The notes under the pieces: generated by a model
What the model saw: only the letters and a program-made list of their open reading frames with translations
Database searches by the model: none
Told to the model about the DNA's origin: nothing
Origin: Colletes latitarsis
Lineage: Eukaryota; Arthropoda; Insecta; Hymenoptera; Colletidae
DNA: 64,000 bases
Direction of reading: 5' to 3'
NCBI RefSeq assembly: GCF_051014445.1
Contig: NW_027488368.1
Coordinates: 21,240,001 to 21,304,000 of the forward strand
Made by a program: the position numbers and the translations under genes
In this document: positions 9,502 through 20,799 of the stretch, one piece after another
Numbering within the stretch: position 1 is the stretch's first letter
Layout: every line of letters starts with the position of its first letter

Positions 9502-10585
9502 GATCCTGGGTTTTTTCTGGTTTGGATCACGTAGTAATGTGGTACCACACTGAAACAGTCGATTAAACCTGGTTTCGATCAATATTTTAGAGGATAACGC
9601 ATGTTAGGTCTAGGTTAGCCCTGGGATTTTCACTCATCAGACTCATACTTTCGCATTCTTCACATACTTCTTGAACGGATCCTGGGTTTTTTCTGGCTTG
9701 GATCACGTAGTAATGTGGGACCACACTGAAACAGTCAATTAAACCTGGTTTCGATCAATATTTTAAAGAATAATTCATGTTAGGTCTAGGTTAGTTCTAG
9801 GATTTGCTCTCATCAGGCTCATTCTTTCGCATATTTCTCATACTTCATGGCTAGATCCTGGGCTAGTTCTGGAGTGGATCACGTAGTAAACTGGTACCAC
9901 ACTGAAACATTCAATGAAACCTGGTCTGGATAAATATTTTAGAGGATAACGCATCTTAGGTCTGGGTTAGGTCTAAGATTTGCCCTCATCAGGCTCACAG
10001 TTTCGCGTTTTTCACATACTTGTTGAACGGATCCTGGGTTTTTTCTGGTTTGGATCACGTAGTAATGAGGTACCACACTGAAACGGTCAATTAAACCTGG
10101 TTTCGATCAATATTTTAGAGGATAACGCAAGTTAGGTCTGGGATAGGTCTGGGATTTGCACTCATCAGGCTCATACTTTCGCGTTTTTCACATACTTGTT
10201 GAACAGATCATGGGTTTTTTCTGGTTTGGGTCACGTAGTAATGTGGTACCACACTGAAACAGACGATTAAACCTGGTTTCGATCAATATTTTAGACGATA
10301 ACGCATGTTAGGTCTAGGTTAGCCCTGGGATTTTCACTCATCAGACTCATACTTTCGCGTTTTACACATACTTGTTGAACAGATCATGGGTTTTTTCTGG
10401 TTTGGATCACGTAGTAATGTGGTACCACACTGAAACAGTCAATTACACCTGGTTTCCATCAATATCTTAGAGGACAACGCAAGTTAGGTCTGGGATATGT
10501 CTGGGATTTGCCCTCATCAGGCTCATACTTTCGCGTCTTTCACATACTTGTTGAACAGATCCTGGGTTTTTTCTGGTTTGGATCA
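9502..10585. repeat. Six-monomer block, copy 2 (paired with 1-1085)
   Basis: This is the second copy of the block at the left edge of the window, recognised by the same ordered rare variants (TTTTAAAGAATAATTC at 9761, GGGCTAGTTCTGGAGTGG, AGACGATTAAACC, TTACACCTGGTTTCC). The few differences include one extra T in copy 1's first monomer, GTAAAGTGG against GTAAACTGG, CCCAAATCAG against CCCTCATCAG, and GACGAGAACG against GACGATAACG. This is much closer than neighbouring monomers are to each other. Confidence 0.85.
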
Positions 10586-12669
10586 CGTAGTAATGAGGTA
10601 CCACACTGAAACGGTCGATTAAACCTGGTTTCGATCAATATTTTAGAGGATAACGCAAGCTAGGTCTATGTTAGGCCTGGGATTTTCACTGATTAGACTC
10701 ATACTTTCGCATTCTTCACATACTTGTTGAACAGATCCTGGGTTTTTTCTGGTTTGGATCACGTACTAATGTGGTACCACGCTGAAACAGTCAATTAAAC
10801 CTGGTTTCGATCAATATTTTAGAGGATAACGCATGTTAGGTCTAGGTTAGGTCTAGGATTTGCCCACATCAGGCTCTTACTTTCGCATATTTCTCATACT
10901 TCATGGCTAGATCCTGGGCTAGTTCTGGAGTGGATCACGTAGTAAAGTGGTACCACACTGAAGCATTCAATGAAACCTGGTCTGGATAAATATTTTAGAG
11001 GATAACGCATCTTAGGTCTGGGTTAGGTCTAAGATTTGCCCTCCTCAGGCTCACAGTTTCGCGTTTTTCACATACTTGTTGAACAGATCCTGGGTTTTTT
11101 CTGGTTTGGATCACGAAGTAGTGTGGTACCACACTGAAACAGTCCATTAAACCTGGTTTCGCTCAATATTTTAGAGGATAACGCATGTCAGGTCTAGGTT
11201 AGGTCTGGGATTTGCTCTCATCAGGCTCATTCTTTCGCATATTTCTCATACTTGATGGCTAGATCCTGGGCTTTTCCTGGATTGCATCACGTAGTAATGT
11301 AGTACCACACTGAAACAGTTAATGAAACCTGGTTTCCATCAATATCTTAGAGGACAACGCAAGTTAGGTCTGGGATATGTCTGGGATTTGCCACCATCAG
11401 ACTCATACTTTCGCATTCTTCACGTATTTGTTGAACGGATCCTGGGTTTTTTCTGGTTTGGATCACGTAGTAATGAGGTACCACACTGAAACGGTCGATT
11501 AAACCTGGTTTCGATCAATATTTTAGAGGATAACGCAAGCTAGGTCTATGTTAGGCCTGGGATTTTCACTGATTAGACTCATACTTTCGCATTCTTCACA
11601 TACTTGTTGAACAGATCCTGGGTTTTTTCTGGTTTGGATCACGTACTAATGTGGTACCACGCTGAAACAGTCAATTAAACCTGGTTTCGATCAATATTTT
11701 AGAGGATAGCGCAAGTTAGGTCTGGGATAGGTCTAGGATTTGCCCTCATCAGGCTCTTACATTCGCATACTTCTCATGCTTCATGGCTAGATCCTGTGCT
11801 ATTTCTGGATTGGATCACGTAGTAAAGTGGTACCACACTGAAACATTCAATGAAACCTGGTCTGGATAAGTATTTTAGAGGATAACGCATCTTAGGTCTG
11901 GGTTAGGTCTAAGATTTGCCCTCATCAGGCTCACAGTTTCGCGTTTTTCACATTCTTGTTAACAGATCCTGGGTTTTGTCTGGTTTGGATCACGAAGTAG
12001 TGTGGTACCACACTGAAACAGTCCATTAAACCTGGTTTCGCTCAATATTTTAGAGGATATCGCAAGTTAGGTCTGGGATTGGTCTGGGATTTGCCCTCAT
12101 CAGGCTCATACTTTCGCGTTTTTCACATACTTGTGGAACAGATCATGGGTTTTTTCTGGTCTGGGTCACGTAGTAGTGTGATACCACACTGAAACAGTCG
12201 ATTAAACCAGGTTTCGATCAATATTTTTGAGGATAACGCATGTTAGGTCTAGGTTAGGTCTAGGATTTTCACTCATCAGACTCATACTTTCGCATTCTTC
12301 ACATACTTGTTGAACGGATCATGGGTTTTTTTCTGGTTTGGATCACGTAGTAATGTGGGACCACACTGAAACAGTCAATTAAACCTGGTTTCGATCAATA
12401 TTTTAGAGAATAATTCATGTTAGGTCTAGGTTAGGTCTGGGATTTGCTCTCATCAGGCTCATTCTTTCGCAAATTTCTCATACTTGATGGCTGGATCCTG
12501 GGCTCTCTCTGGATTGCATCACGTAGTAATGAAGTACAACACTGAAACAGTCAATTAAACCTGGTTTCCATCAATATCTTAGAGGACAACGCAAGTTAGG
12601 TCTGGGATAGGTCTGGGACTTGCCCTCATCAGGCTCATACTTTCGCGTTTTTCACATACTTGTTGAACA

Positions 12670-13549
12670 GATCCTGGGTTTTTTCTGGTTTGGATCACGT
12701 AGTAGTGTGGTACCACACTGAAACAGTCCATTAAACCTGCTTGCGATCAATATTTTAGAGGATAACGCATGTTAGGTGTGGGTTAGGTCTAGGATTTGCC
12801 CTCATCGGGCTCAATCTTTCGCATATTTCTCAAACTTGATGGCTAGATCCTGGGCTTTTTCTGGATTGCATCACGTAGTAATGTGGTACCACACTGAAAC
12901 ATTCAATTAAACCTGGTCTTTATAAATATTTTAGAGGATAACGCATGTTAGGTCTGGGTTTGGTCTAAGATTTGCCCTCATCAGGCTCATACTTTCGCAT
13001 ATTTCTCATACTTCATGGCTAGATCCTTTGCTTTTTCTGGATTGTATCACGTAGTAATGAAGTACAACACTGAAACAGTCAATTGAACCTGGTTTCCATC
13101 AATATCTTAGAGGACAACGCAAGCTAGGTCTGGGATAGGTCTTGGACTTGCCCTCACCAGGCTCATACTTTCGCGTTTTTCACATACTTGTTGAACAGAT
13201 CCCGGGTTTTTTCTGGTTTGGATCAGGTAGTAGTGTGGTACCACACTGAAACAGTCCATTAAACCTGGTTTGGATCAATATTTTATAGGATAACGCATGT
13301 TAGGTCTAGGTTAGGTCTGGGATTTGCTCTTATCAGGCTCATACTTTCGCATATTTCTCATACTTCATGGCTAGATCCTTTGCTTCTTCTGGATTGTATC
13401 ACGTAGTAATGAAGTACAACACTGAAACAGTCAATTGAACCTGGTTTCCATCAATATCTTAGAGGACAACGCAAGCTAGGTCTGGGATAGGTCTTGGACT
13501 TGCCCTCACCAGGCTCATACTTTCACGTTTTTCACATACTTGTTGAACA
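12670..13549. repeat. Five-monomer higher-order unit (880 bp), copy 1
   Basis: Monomers start at 12670, 12846, 13022, 13198 and 13374. The order is the CCTGCTTGCGATC monomer, the ACATTCAATTAAACC plus GGTCTTTATAAAT monomer, the GATCCTTTGCTTTTTC monomer, the GGATCAGGTAGTAG monomer and a second GATCCTTTGC monomer. The unit starting at 13550 repeats the first three in the same order, 880 bp (five monomers) downstream. Confidence 0.88.
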
Positions 13550-14077
13550 GATCCTGCGTTTTTTCTGGTTTGGATCACGTAGTAGTGTGGTACCACACTC
13601 AAACAGTCCATTAAACCTGCTTGCGATCAATATTTTAGAGGATAACGCATGTTAGGTCTGGGTTAGGTCTAGGATTTGCCCTCATCGGGCTCATTCTTTC
13701 GCATATTTCTCAAACTTGATGGCTAGATCCTGGGCTTTTTCTGGATTGCATCACGTAGTAATGTGGTACCACACTGAAACATTCAATTAAACCTGGTCTT
13801 TATAAATATTTTAGAGGATAACGCATGTTAGGTCTGGGTTTGGTCTAGGATTTGCCATCATCAGGCTCATACTTTCGCATATTTCTCATACTTCATGGCT
13901 AGATCCTTTGCTTTTTCTGGATTGTATCACGTAGTAATGAAGTACAACACTGAAACAGTCAATTGAACCTGGTTTCCATCAACATCTTAGAGGACAACGC
14001 AAGCTAGGTCTGGGATAGGTCTTGGACTTGCCCTCACCAGGCTCATACTTTCGCATTCTTCACATACTTGTTGAACT
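13550..14077. repeat. Five-monomer higher-order unit, partial copy 2
   Basis: This stretch repeats the first three monomers of the 12670 unit: CCTGCTTGCGATC at 13616, GGTCTTTATAAAT near 13796 and GATCCTTTGCTTTTTC at 13902. After 14078 the similarity to the unit ends, the tail switching to CGCATTCTTCACATAC and the next monomer starting GATCCTGCG. The truncated second copy places the far edge of the duplication near 14050. Confidence 0.85.
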
Positions 14078-14957
14078 GATCCTGCGTTTTTTCTGGTTTG
14101 GATCACGTAGTAATGTGGTACCACACTGAAACAGTCGATTAAACCAGGTTTCGATCAATATTTTAGAGGATAACGCATGTTAGGTCTAGGTCAGCCGTGG
14201 GATTTTCACTCATCAGACTCATATTTTCGCATTCTTCACATACTTGTTGAACTGATGCTCGGTTTTTTCTGGTTTGGATCACGTAGTAATGAGGTACCAC
14301 ACTAAAACAGTCGATTAAACCTGGTCTCGATCAATATTTTAGAGAATAATTCATGTTAGGTCTAGGTTAGGTCTGGGATTTGCTCTTATCAGGCTCATTC
14401 TTTCGCATATTTCTCATACTTGATGGCTAGATCCTGGGCTTTTTCTGGATTGCATCACTTAGTAATGAAGTACAACACTGAAACAGTCAATTAAACCTGG
14501 TTTCCATCAATATCTTAGAGGACAACGCAAGTTAGGTCTGGGATATGTCTCGGATTTGCCCTCATCAGGCTCATACTTTCGCGTTTTTCACATACTCGTT
14601 GAACAGATCCTGGTTTATTTTCTGGTTTGGATCACATAGTAATGTGGTACCACACTGAAACAGTCGATAAAACCAGGTTTCGATTAATATTTTTGTGGAT
14701 AATGCATGTTAGGTCTAGGTTAGGCCTGGGATTTTCACTCATCAGACTCATACTTTCGCATTCTTCACATACTTGTAAACGGATCCTGGGTTTTTTCTGG
14801 TTTGGATCACGTAGTAATGTGGTACCACACTGAAACAGTCGATTAAACCTGGTTTCGATCAATATCTTAGAGGACAACGCATGTCAGATCTGGGATATGT
14901 CTGGGATTTGCCCTCATCAGGCTCATACTTTCGCATTCTTCACATACTTGTTGAACG

Positions 14958-15661
14958 GATCCTGGGTTTTTTCTGGTTTGGATCACGTAGTAATGTGGTA
15001 CCACACTGAAACAGTCGATTAAACCTGGTCTCGATCAATATTTTAGAGAATAATTCATGTTAGGTCTAGGTTAGGTCTGGGATTTGCTCTCATCAGGCTC
15101 ATTCTTTCGCTTATTTCTCATACTTGATGGCTAGATCCTGGGCTTTTTCTGGATTGCATCACGTAGTAATGAAGTACAACACTGAAACAGTCAATTGAAC
15201 CTGGTTTCCATCAATATCTTAGAGGACAACGCAAGCTAGGTCTGGGATAGGTCTTGGACTTGCCCTCACCAGGCTCATACTTTCGCATTCTTCACATACT
15301 TGTTGAACTGATCCTGGGTTTTTTCTGGTTTGGATCACGTAGTAATGTGGTACCACACTAAAACAGTCGATTAAACCTGGTCTCGATCAATATTTTAGAG
15401 AATAATTCAGGTTAGGTCTAGGTTAGGTCTGGGATTTGCTCTCATGAGGCTCATTCTTTCGCTTATTTCTCATACTTGATGGCTAGATCCTGGGCTTTTT
15501 CTGGATTGCATCACGTAGTAATGAAGTACAACACTGAAACAGTCAATTAAACCTGGTTTCCATCAATATCTTAGAGGACAACGCAAGTTAGGTCTGGGAT
15601 ATGTCTGGGATTTGCCCTCATCAGGCTCATACTTTCGCGTTTTTCACATACTTGTTGAACA
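14958..15661. repeat. Two tandem dimers (352 bp each)
   Basis: Units start at 14958 and 15310. Each has a first monomer with GGTCTCGATCAATATTTTAG and AGAGAATAATTC, and the rare tail TTTCGCTTATTTCTC. Each then has a GGGCTTTTTCTGGATTGCAT monomer with GAAGTACAACACTG. In unit 1 the second monomer has AATTGAACCTGG and GGTCTTGGACTTGCC; unit 2 has AATTAAACCTGG and TGGGATATGTCTGGG. Confidence 0.82.
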
Positions 15662-16365
15662 GATCATGGGTTTTTTCTGGTTTGGGTCACGTAGTAATGT
15701 GGTACCACAGTGAAACAGTCGATTAAACCTGGTTTCGATCAATATTTTAGAGGATAACGCAAGCTAGGTCTAGGTTAGGCCTGGGATTTTCACTGATCAG
15801 ACTCATACTTTCGCATTCTTCACATACTTGTTGGACTGATCCTGGGTTTTTTCTGGTTTGGATCACGTAGTAATGTGGTACCACACTGAAACAGTCGATT
15901 AAACCTGGTTTCGATCAATATTTTACAGGATAACGCATGTTAGGTCCAGGTTAGCCCTGGGTTTTTCACTCATCAGACTCATACTTTCGCGTTTTTCACA
16001 TACTTGTTGAACAGATCATGGGTTTTTTCTGGTTTGGGTCACGTAGTAATGTGGTACCACAGTGAAACAGTCGATTAAACCTGGTTTCGATCAATATTTT
16101 AGAGGATAACGCAAGCTAGGTCTAGGTTAGGCCTGGGATTTTCACTGATCAGACTCATACTTTCGCATTCTTCACATACTTGTTGGACTGATCCTGGGTT
16201 TTTTCTGGTTTGGATCACGTAGTAATGTGGTACCACACTGAAACAGTCGATTGAACCTGGTTTCGATCAATATTTTAGAGGATAACGCATGTTAGGTCCA
16301 GGTTAGCCCTGGGATTTTCACTCATCAGACTCATACTTTCGCGTTTTTCACATACTTGTTGAACA
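15662..16365. repeat. Two tandem dimers (352 bp each), GATCATGGG type
   Basis: Units start at 15662 and 16014. Both open GATCATGGG, share GGTACCACAGTGAAACAGTC (CAGTG is otherwise rare), CGCAAGCTAGGTCTAGG, then TTGTTGGACTGATCCTGGG and GTTAGGTCCAGGTTAGCCC. A third GATCATGGG start follows at 16366. Near-identity of the two units suggests a recent duplication. Confidence 0.87.
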
Positions 16366-17949
16366 GATCATGGGTTTTTTCTGGTTTGGATCACGTAGTA
16401 ATGTGGTACCTCACTGAAACAGTCAATTAAATCTGGTTTCCATCAATATCTTAGAGGACAACGCAAGTTAGGTCTGGGATATGTCTGGGATTTGCCCTCA
16501 TCCGGCTCATACTTTCGCGTTTTTCACATACTTGTTGAACAGATCCTGGGTTTTTTCTGGTTTGGATCACGTAGTAGTGTGGTACCACACTGAAACAGTC
16601 CATTAAACCTGGTTAGGATCAATATTTTAGAGGATAACGCATGTTAGGTCTAGGTTAGGTCTGGGATTTTCACTCATCAGACTCATACTTTCGCATTCTT
16701 CACATACTTGTTGAACGGATCCTGGGTTTTTTCTGGTTTGGATCACGTAGTAATGTGGTACCACGCTGAAACAGTCGATTAAACCTGGTTTCGATCAAAA
16801 TTTTAGAGGATAACGCAAGTTAGGTCTGGGATAGGTCTGATATTTGACCTCATCAGACTCATACTTTCGCACACTTCACATACTTGTTGAACGGATCCTG
16901 GGTTTTTTCTGGTTTTGATCACGTAGTAATGTGGTACCACACTGAAACATTCAATTAAACCTGGTCTTGATAAATATTTTAGAGAATAACGCATGTTAGG
17001 TCTGGGTTAGGTCTAGGATTTGTCCTCATGAGGTTCATACTTTCGCATATTTCTCATACTTCATGGCTAGATCCTGGGCTATTTCTGGATTGGATCACGT
17101 AGTAATGTGGTACTACACTGAAACAGTCAATTAAACCTGGTTTTAATGAATATTTTAGAGAATAATTCATCTTAGGTCTGGGTTAGGTCTAAGATTTGCC
17201 CTCATCAGGCTCACAGTTTAGCGTTTTTCACATACATCTTGAACAGATCCTGGGCTTTCTCTGGTTTGGATCACGAAGTAGTGTGGTACCACACTGAAAC
17301 AGTCCATTAAACCTGGTCTGGATAAATATTTTAGAGGATAACGCATCTTAGGTCTGGGTTAGGTCTAAGATTTGCCTTCATCAGGCTCACAGATTAGCGT
17401 GTTTCACATACTTGTTGAACAGATCCTGGGTTTTTTCAGGTTTGGATCACGAAGTAGTATGGTATCACACTGAAACAGTCCATTAAACCTGGTTTCGCTC
17501 AATATTTTAGAGGATAACGCATGTTAGGTCTAGGTTAGGTCTGGGATTTGCTCTCATCAGGCTCATTCTTTCGCATATTTCTCATACATGATGGCTAGAT
17601 CCTGGGCTTTTTCTGGATTGCATCACGTAGTAATGTAGTACCACACTGAAACAGTCAATGAAACCTGGTTTCCATCAATATTTTAGAGGACAACGCAAGT
17701 TAGGTCTAGGCAAGGCCTGAGATTTTCACTGATCAGACTCATACTTTCCCATTCTTCACATACTTGTTGAACGGATCCTGGGTTTTTTCTGGTTTTGATC
17801 ACGTAGTAATGTGGTACCACACTGAAACAGTCAATTCAACCTGGTTTTGATCAATATTTTAGAGAATAACGCATGTTAGGTCTAGGTTAGGCCTGGGATT
17901 TTCCCTCATCAGACTCATACTTTCGCATTCTTCACATACTTGTTGAACG

Positions 17950-18865
17950 GATTGTGGTTTTTGTCTGGTTTGGATCACGTAGTATTGTGGAACCACACTG
18001 AAGCAGTCAAGTAAACCTGGTTTCGATCAATATTTTAGAGAATAATTCATGTTAGGTCTAGGTTAGGTCTGGGATTTGCTCTCATCAGGCTCATTCTTTC
18101 GCATATTTCTCATACTTCATGGCTAGATCCTGGGCTGTTTCTGGATTGTATCACGTAGTAATGTGGTACCACGCTGAAACAGTCAAATAAACCTGGTTTC
18201 GATCAATATTTTCGAGGATAACGCAAGTTAGGTCCGGGATAGGTCTAGGATTTGCCCTCATCTGGCTCTTACTTTCGCATATTTCTCATACTTCATGGCT
18301 AGATCCTGGGCTATTTCTGGATTGGATCACGTAGTAAAGTGGTACCACACTGAAACATTTAATGAAACCTGGTCTGGATAAATATTTTAGAGGATAACGC
18401 ATCTTAGGTCTGGGTTAGGTCTAAGATTTGCCCTCGTCAGGCTCACAGTATAGCGTTTTTCACATACTTCTAAACCAGATCCTGGGCTTTCTCTGGTTTG
18501 GATCACGAAGTAGTGTGGTACCACACTGAAACAGTCCATTAATCCTGGTTTCGCTCAATATTTTAGAGGATAACGCATGTTAGGTCTAGGTTAGGTCTGG
18601 GATTTGCTCTCATCAGGCTCATTCTTTCGCATATTTCTCATACTTGATGGCTAGATCCTGGGCTTTTTCTGGATTGCATCACGTAGTAATGTAGTACCAC
18701 ACTGAAACCGTCAATGAAACCTGTTTTCCATCAATATTTTAGAGGACAACGCAAGTTAGGTCTAGGTAAGGGCTGAGATTTTCACTGATCAGACTCATAC
18801 TTTCGCATTCTTCACATACTTGTTGAACGGATCCTGGGTTTTTTCTGGTTTGGTTCACGTAGTAA
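17950..18865. repeat. Long-range block 1, copy 1 (paired with 48238-49153)
   Basis: This block matches 48238-49153 at a constant offset of 30288 bp. Shared rare markers include GGAACCACACTGAAGCAGTC (17989 and 48277), CTCGTCAGGCTCACAGT, CACATACTTCTAAA (18461 and 48749), GGGCTTTCTCTGG and GGTAAGGGCTGAG (18768 and 49056). Similarity weakens after TGGTTTGGTTCACG, where copy 1 continues GAAGTACAACACTG and copy 2 continues GTGGTACCACACTG. Confidence 0.85.
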
Positions 18866-18969
18866 TGAAGTACAACACTGAAACAGTCAATTAAACCTGG
18901 TTTCGATCAATATTTTAGAGAATAATTCATGTTAGGTCTAGGTTAGGTCTGGGATTTGCTCTCATCAGG

Positions 18970-19560
18970 CTCATTCTTTCGCATATTTCTCATACTGGAT
19001 GGCTAGATCCTGGGCTTTTTCTGGATTGCATCACGTAGTAATGAAGTACAACACTGTAACAGTCAATTAAACCTGGTTTCCGTCAATATTTTAGAGGACA
19101 ACGCATGTTAGGTCTAGGTTAGGCCTGGGATTTACCCTCATCAGGGTCATACTGTCGCAGTTTTAACATACTTGTTGAACGGATCCTGGGTTTTTTCTGG
19201 TTTGGTTCACGTAGTAATGTGGTACCACACTGTAACATTCAATTAAACCTGGTCCTGATAAATATTTTAGAGGATAACGCATGTTAGGTTTGGGTTAGGT
19301 CTAGGATTTGCCCTCATCAGGCTCATACTTTCCCATATTTCTCATACTTCATGGCTAGATCCTGGGCTGTTTCTGGATTGTATCACGTAGTAATGTGGTG
19401 CCACGCTGAAACAGTCGATTAAACCTGGTTTCGATCAATATTTTAGAGGACAACGCAAGTTAAGTCTGGGATAGGTCTGGGATTTGACCTCATCAGACTC
19501 ATACTTTCGCATTCTTCACATACTTGTTGAACGGATCCTGGGTTTTTTCTGGTTTGGATC
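18970..19560. repeat. Long-range block 2, copy 1 (paired with 50490-51080)
   Basis: Marker TCAGGGTCATACTGTCGCAG lies at 19141 here and at 50661 there, an offset of 31520 bp, seven monomers more than block 1. Shared rare changes include TTTCCGTCAATATT, CACTGTAACATTCAATT and the order of the GTTTCTGGATTGTATC and TTAAGTCT monomers. Copy 1 diverges at 19571 (CTGGGACCACTCTG against GTGGGACCACACTG). Confidence 0.8.
19006..19181. repeat. Representative monomer subtype with divergent tail (CATACTGTCGCAGTTTTAAC)
   Basis: The right part reads GATTTACCCTCATCAGGGTC, then CATACTGTCGCAGTTTTAAC, unlike the usual CATACTTTCGC tail. The subtype is absent from the first ~19 kb and recurs near 22131, 27759, 29165, 45205, 50661, 56457, 57508 and 58205. 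It therefore marks the second zone and its downstream copy. Nearly every copy is followed by a monomer with TGGTTTGGTTCACGTAG, so the pair moves as a unit. Confidence 0.85.
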
Positions 19561-20799
19561 ACGTAGTAATCTGGGACCACTCTGAAACAGTCGACTAAAC
19601 CTGGTTTCGATCAATATTTTAGAGGATAACGCATGTTAGGTCTAGGTTAGGCCTGGGATTTTCCCTCATCAGACTCATACTTTCGCATTCTTCACATACT
19701 CGTTGAACGGATTCTGGGTTTTTTCTGGTTTGGATCACGTAGTAATGTGGGACCACACTGAAACAGTCAATTAAACCTGGCTTCGATCGATATTTTAGAG
19801 AGTAATTCATGTTAGGTCTAGGTTAGGTCTGGGATTTGCTCTCATCAGGCTCATTCTTTCGCATATTTCTCATACTTGATGGCTAGATCCTGGGCTTTTT
19901 CTAGATTGCATCACGTAGTAATGAAGTACAACACTGAAACAGTCAATGAAACCTGGTTTCCATCAATATTTTAGAGGAGAACGCATGTTAGGTCTAGGTA
20001 AGGCCTGAGATTTGCTCTCATCAGGCACATTCCTTCGCATATTACTCAAACTTGATGGCTAGATCCTGGGCTTTTTCTGGATTGCATCACGTAGTAATGT
20101 GGTACCACACTGAAACTTTCAATTAAACCAGGTCTTGATAAATATTTTAGAGGCTAACGCATGTTAGGTCTGGGTTAGGTCTAGGATTTGCCCTCATCAG
20201 GCTCATACTTTCGCATATTTCTCATACTTCATGGCTAGATCCTGGGCTTTTTCTGGTTTGGATCACGTAGTAATGTGGGGCCACACTGAAACAGTCCATT
20301 AAACCTGGTTTCGCTCAATATTTTAGAGGATAACGCATGTTAGGTCTAGGTTAGGTCTGGGATTTGCTCTCATCAGGCTCATTCTTTCGCATATTTCTCA
20401 TACTTGATGGCTAGATCCTGGGCTTTTTCTGGATTGCATCACGTAGTAACGTAGTACCACACTGAAACAGTCAATGAAACCTGGTTTCCATCAATATTTT
20501 AGAGGACAACGCAAGTTAGGTCTAGGTAAGGCCTGAGATTGTCACTGATCAGACTCATACTTTCGCATTCTTCACATACTTGTTGAACGGATCCTCGGTT
20601 TTTTCTGGTTTTGATCACGTAGTAATCAGGTACCACAATGAAACAGTCAATCAAACCTGGTTTCCATCAATATTTTAGAGGAGAACGCATGTTAGGTCTA
20701 TGTTAGGCCTGGGATTTTCACTCATCAGACTCATACTTTCGCATTCTTCACATACTTGTTGAACGGATCCTGGGTTTTTTCTGGTTTTGATCACGTAGT

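Larger units (their letters stand above)
1..16900. repeat. Array zone A (variant composition)
   Basis: This zone is rich in monomers with GTAATGAGGTACCACACTG plus ACGGTCAATTAAACC (near 530, 2466, 2818, 3170, 6157, 7213, 10030, 11440), with GATCATGGG starts, and with CGCGTTTTTCACATACTTG tails. AGAGAATAATTCATG monomers are only sporadic here (near 4665, 12406, 14340, 15045, 15395). Short higher-order units of 2, 4, 5 and 6 monomers are most evident in this zone. No genes or unique DNA are seen. The boundary is approximate because variant frequencies change gradually. Confidence 0.6.

Noticed and set aside
14627..14877. Overlapping open frames on both strands (14627-14833 plus, 14632-14877 minus)
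   Set aside because: Both arise from the same monomer pair after chance loss of stops (AAACGG tail deletion near 14775). Neither resembles a known protein, and overlap on opposite strands argues for chance.
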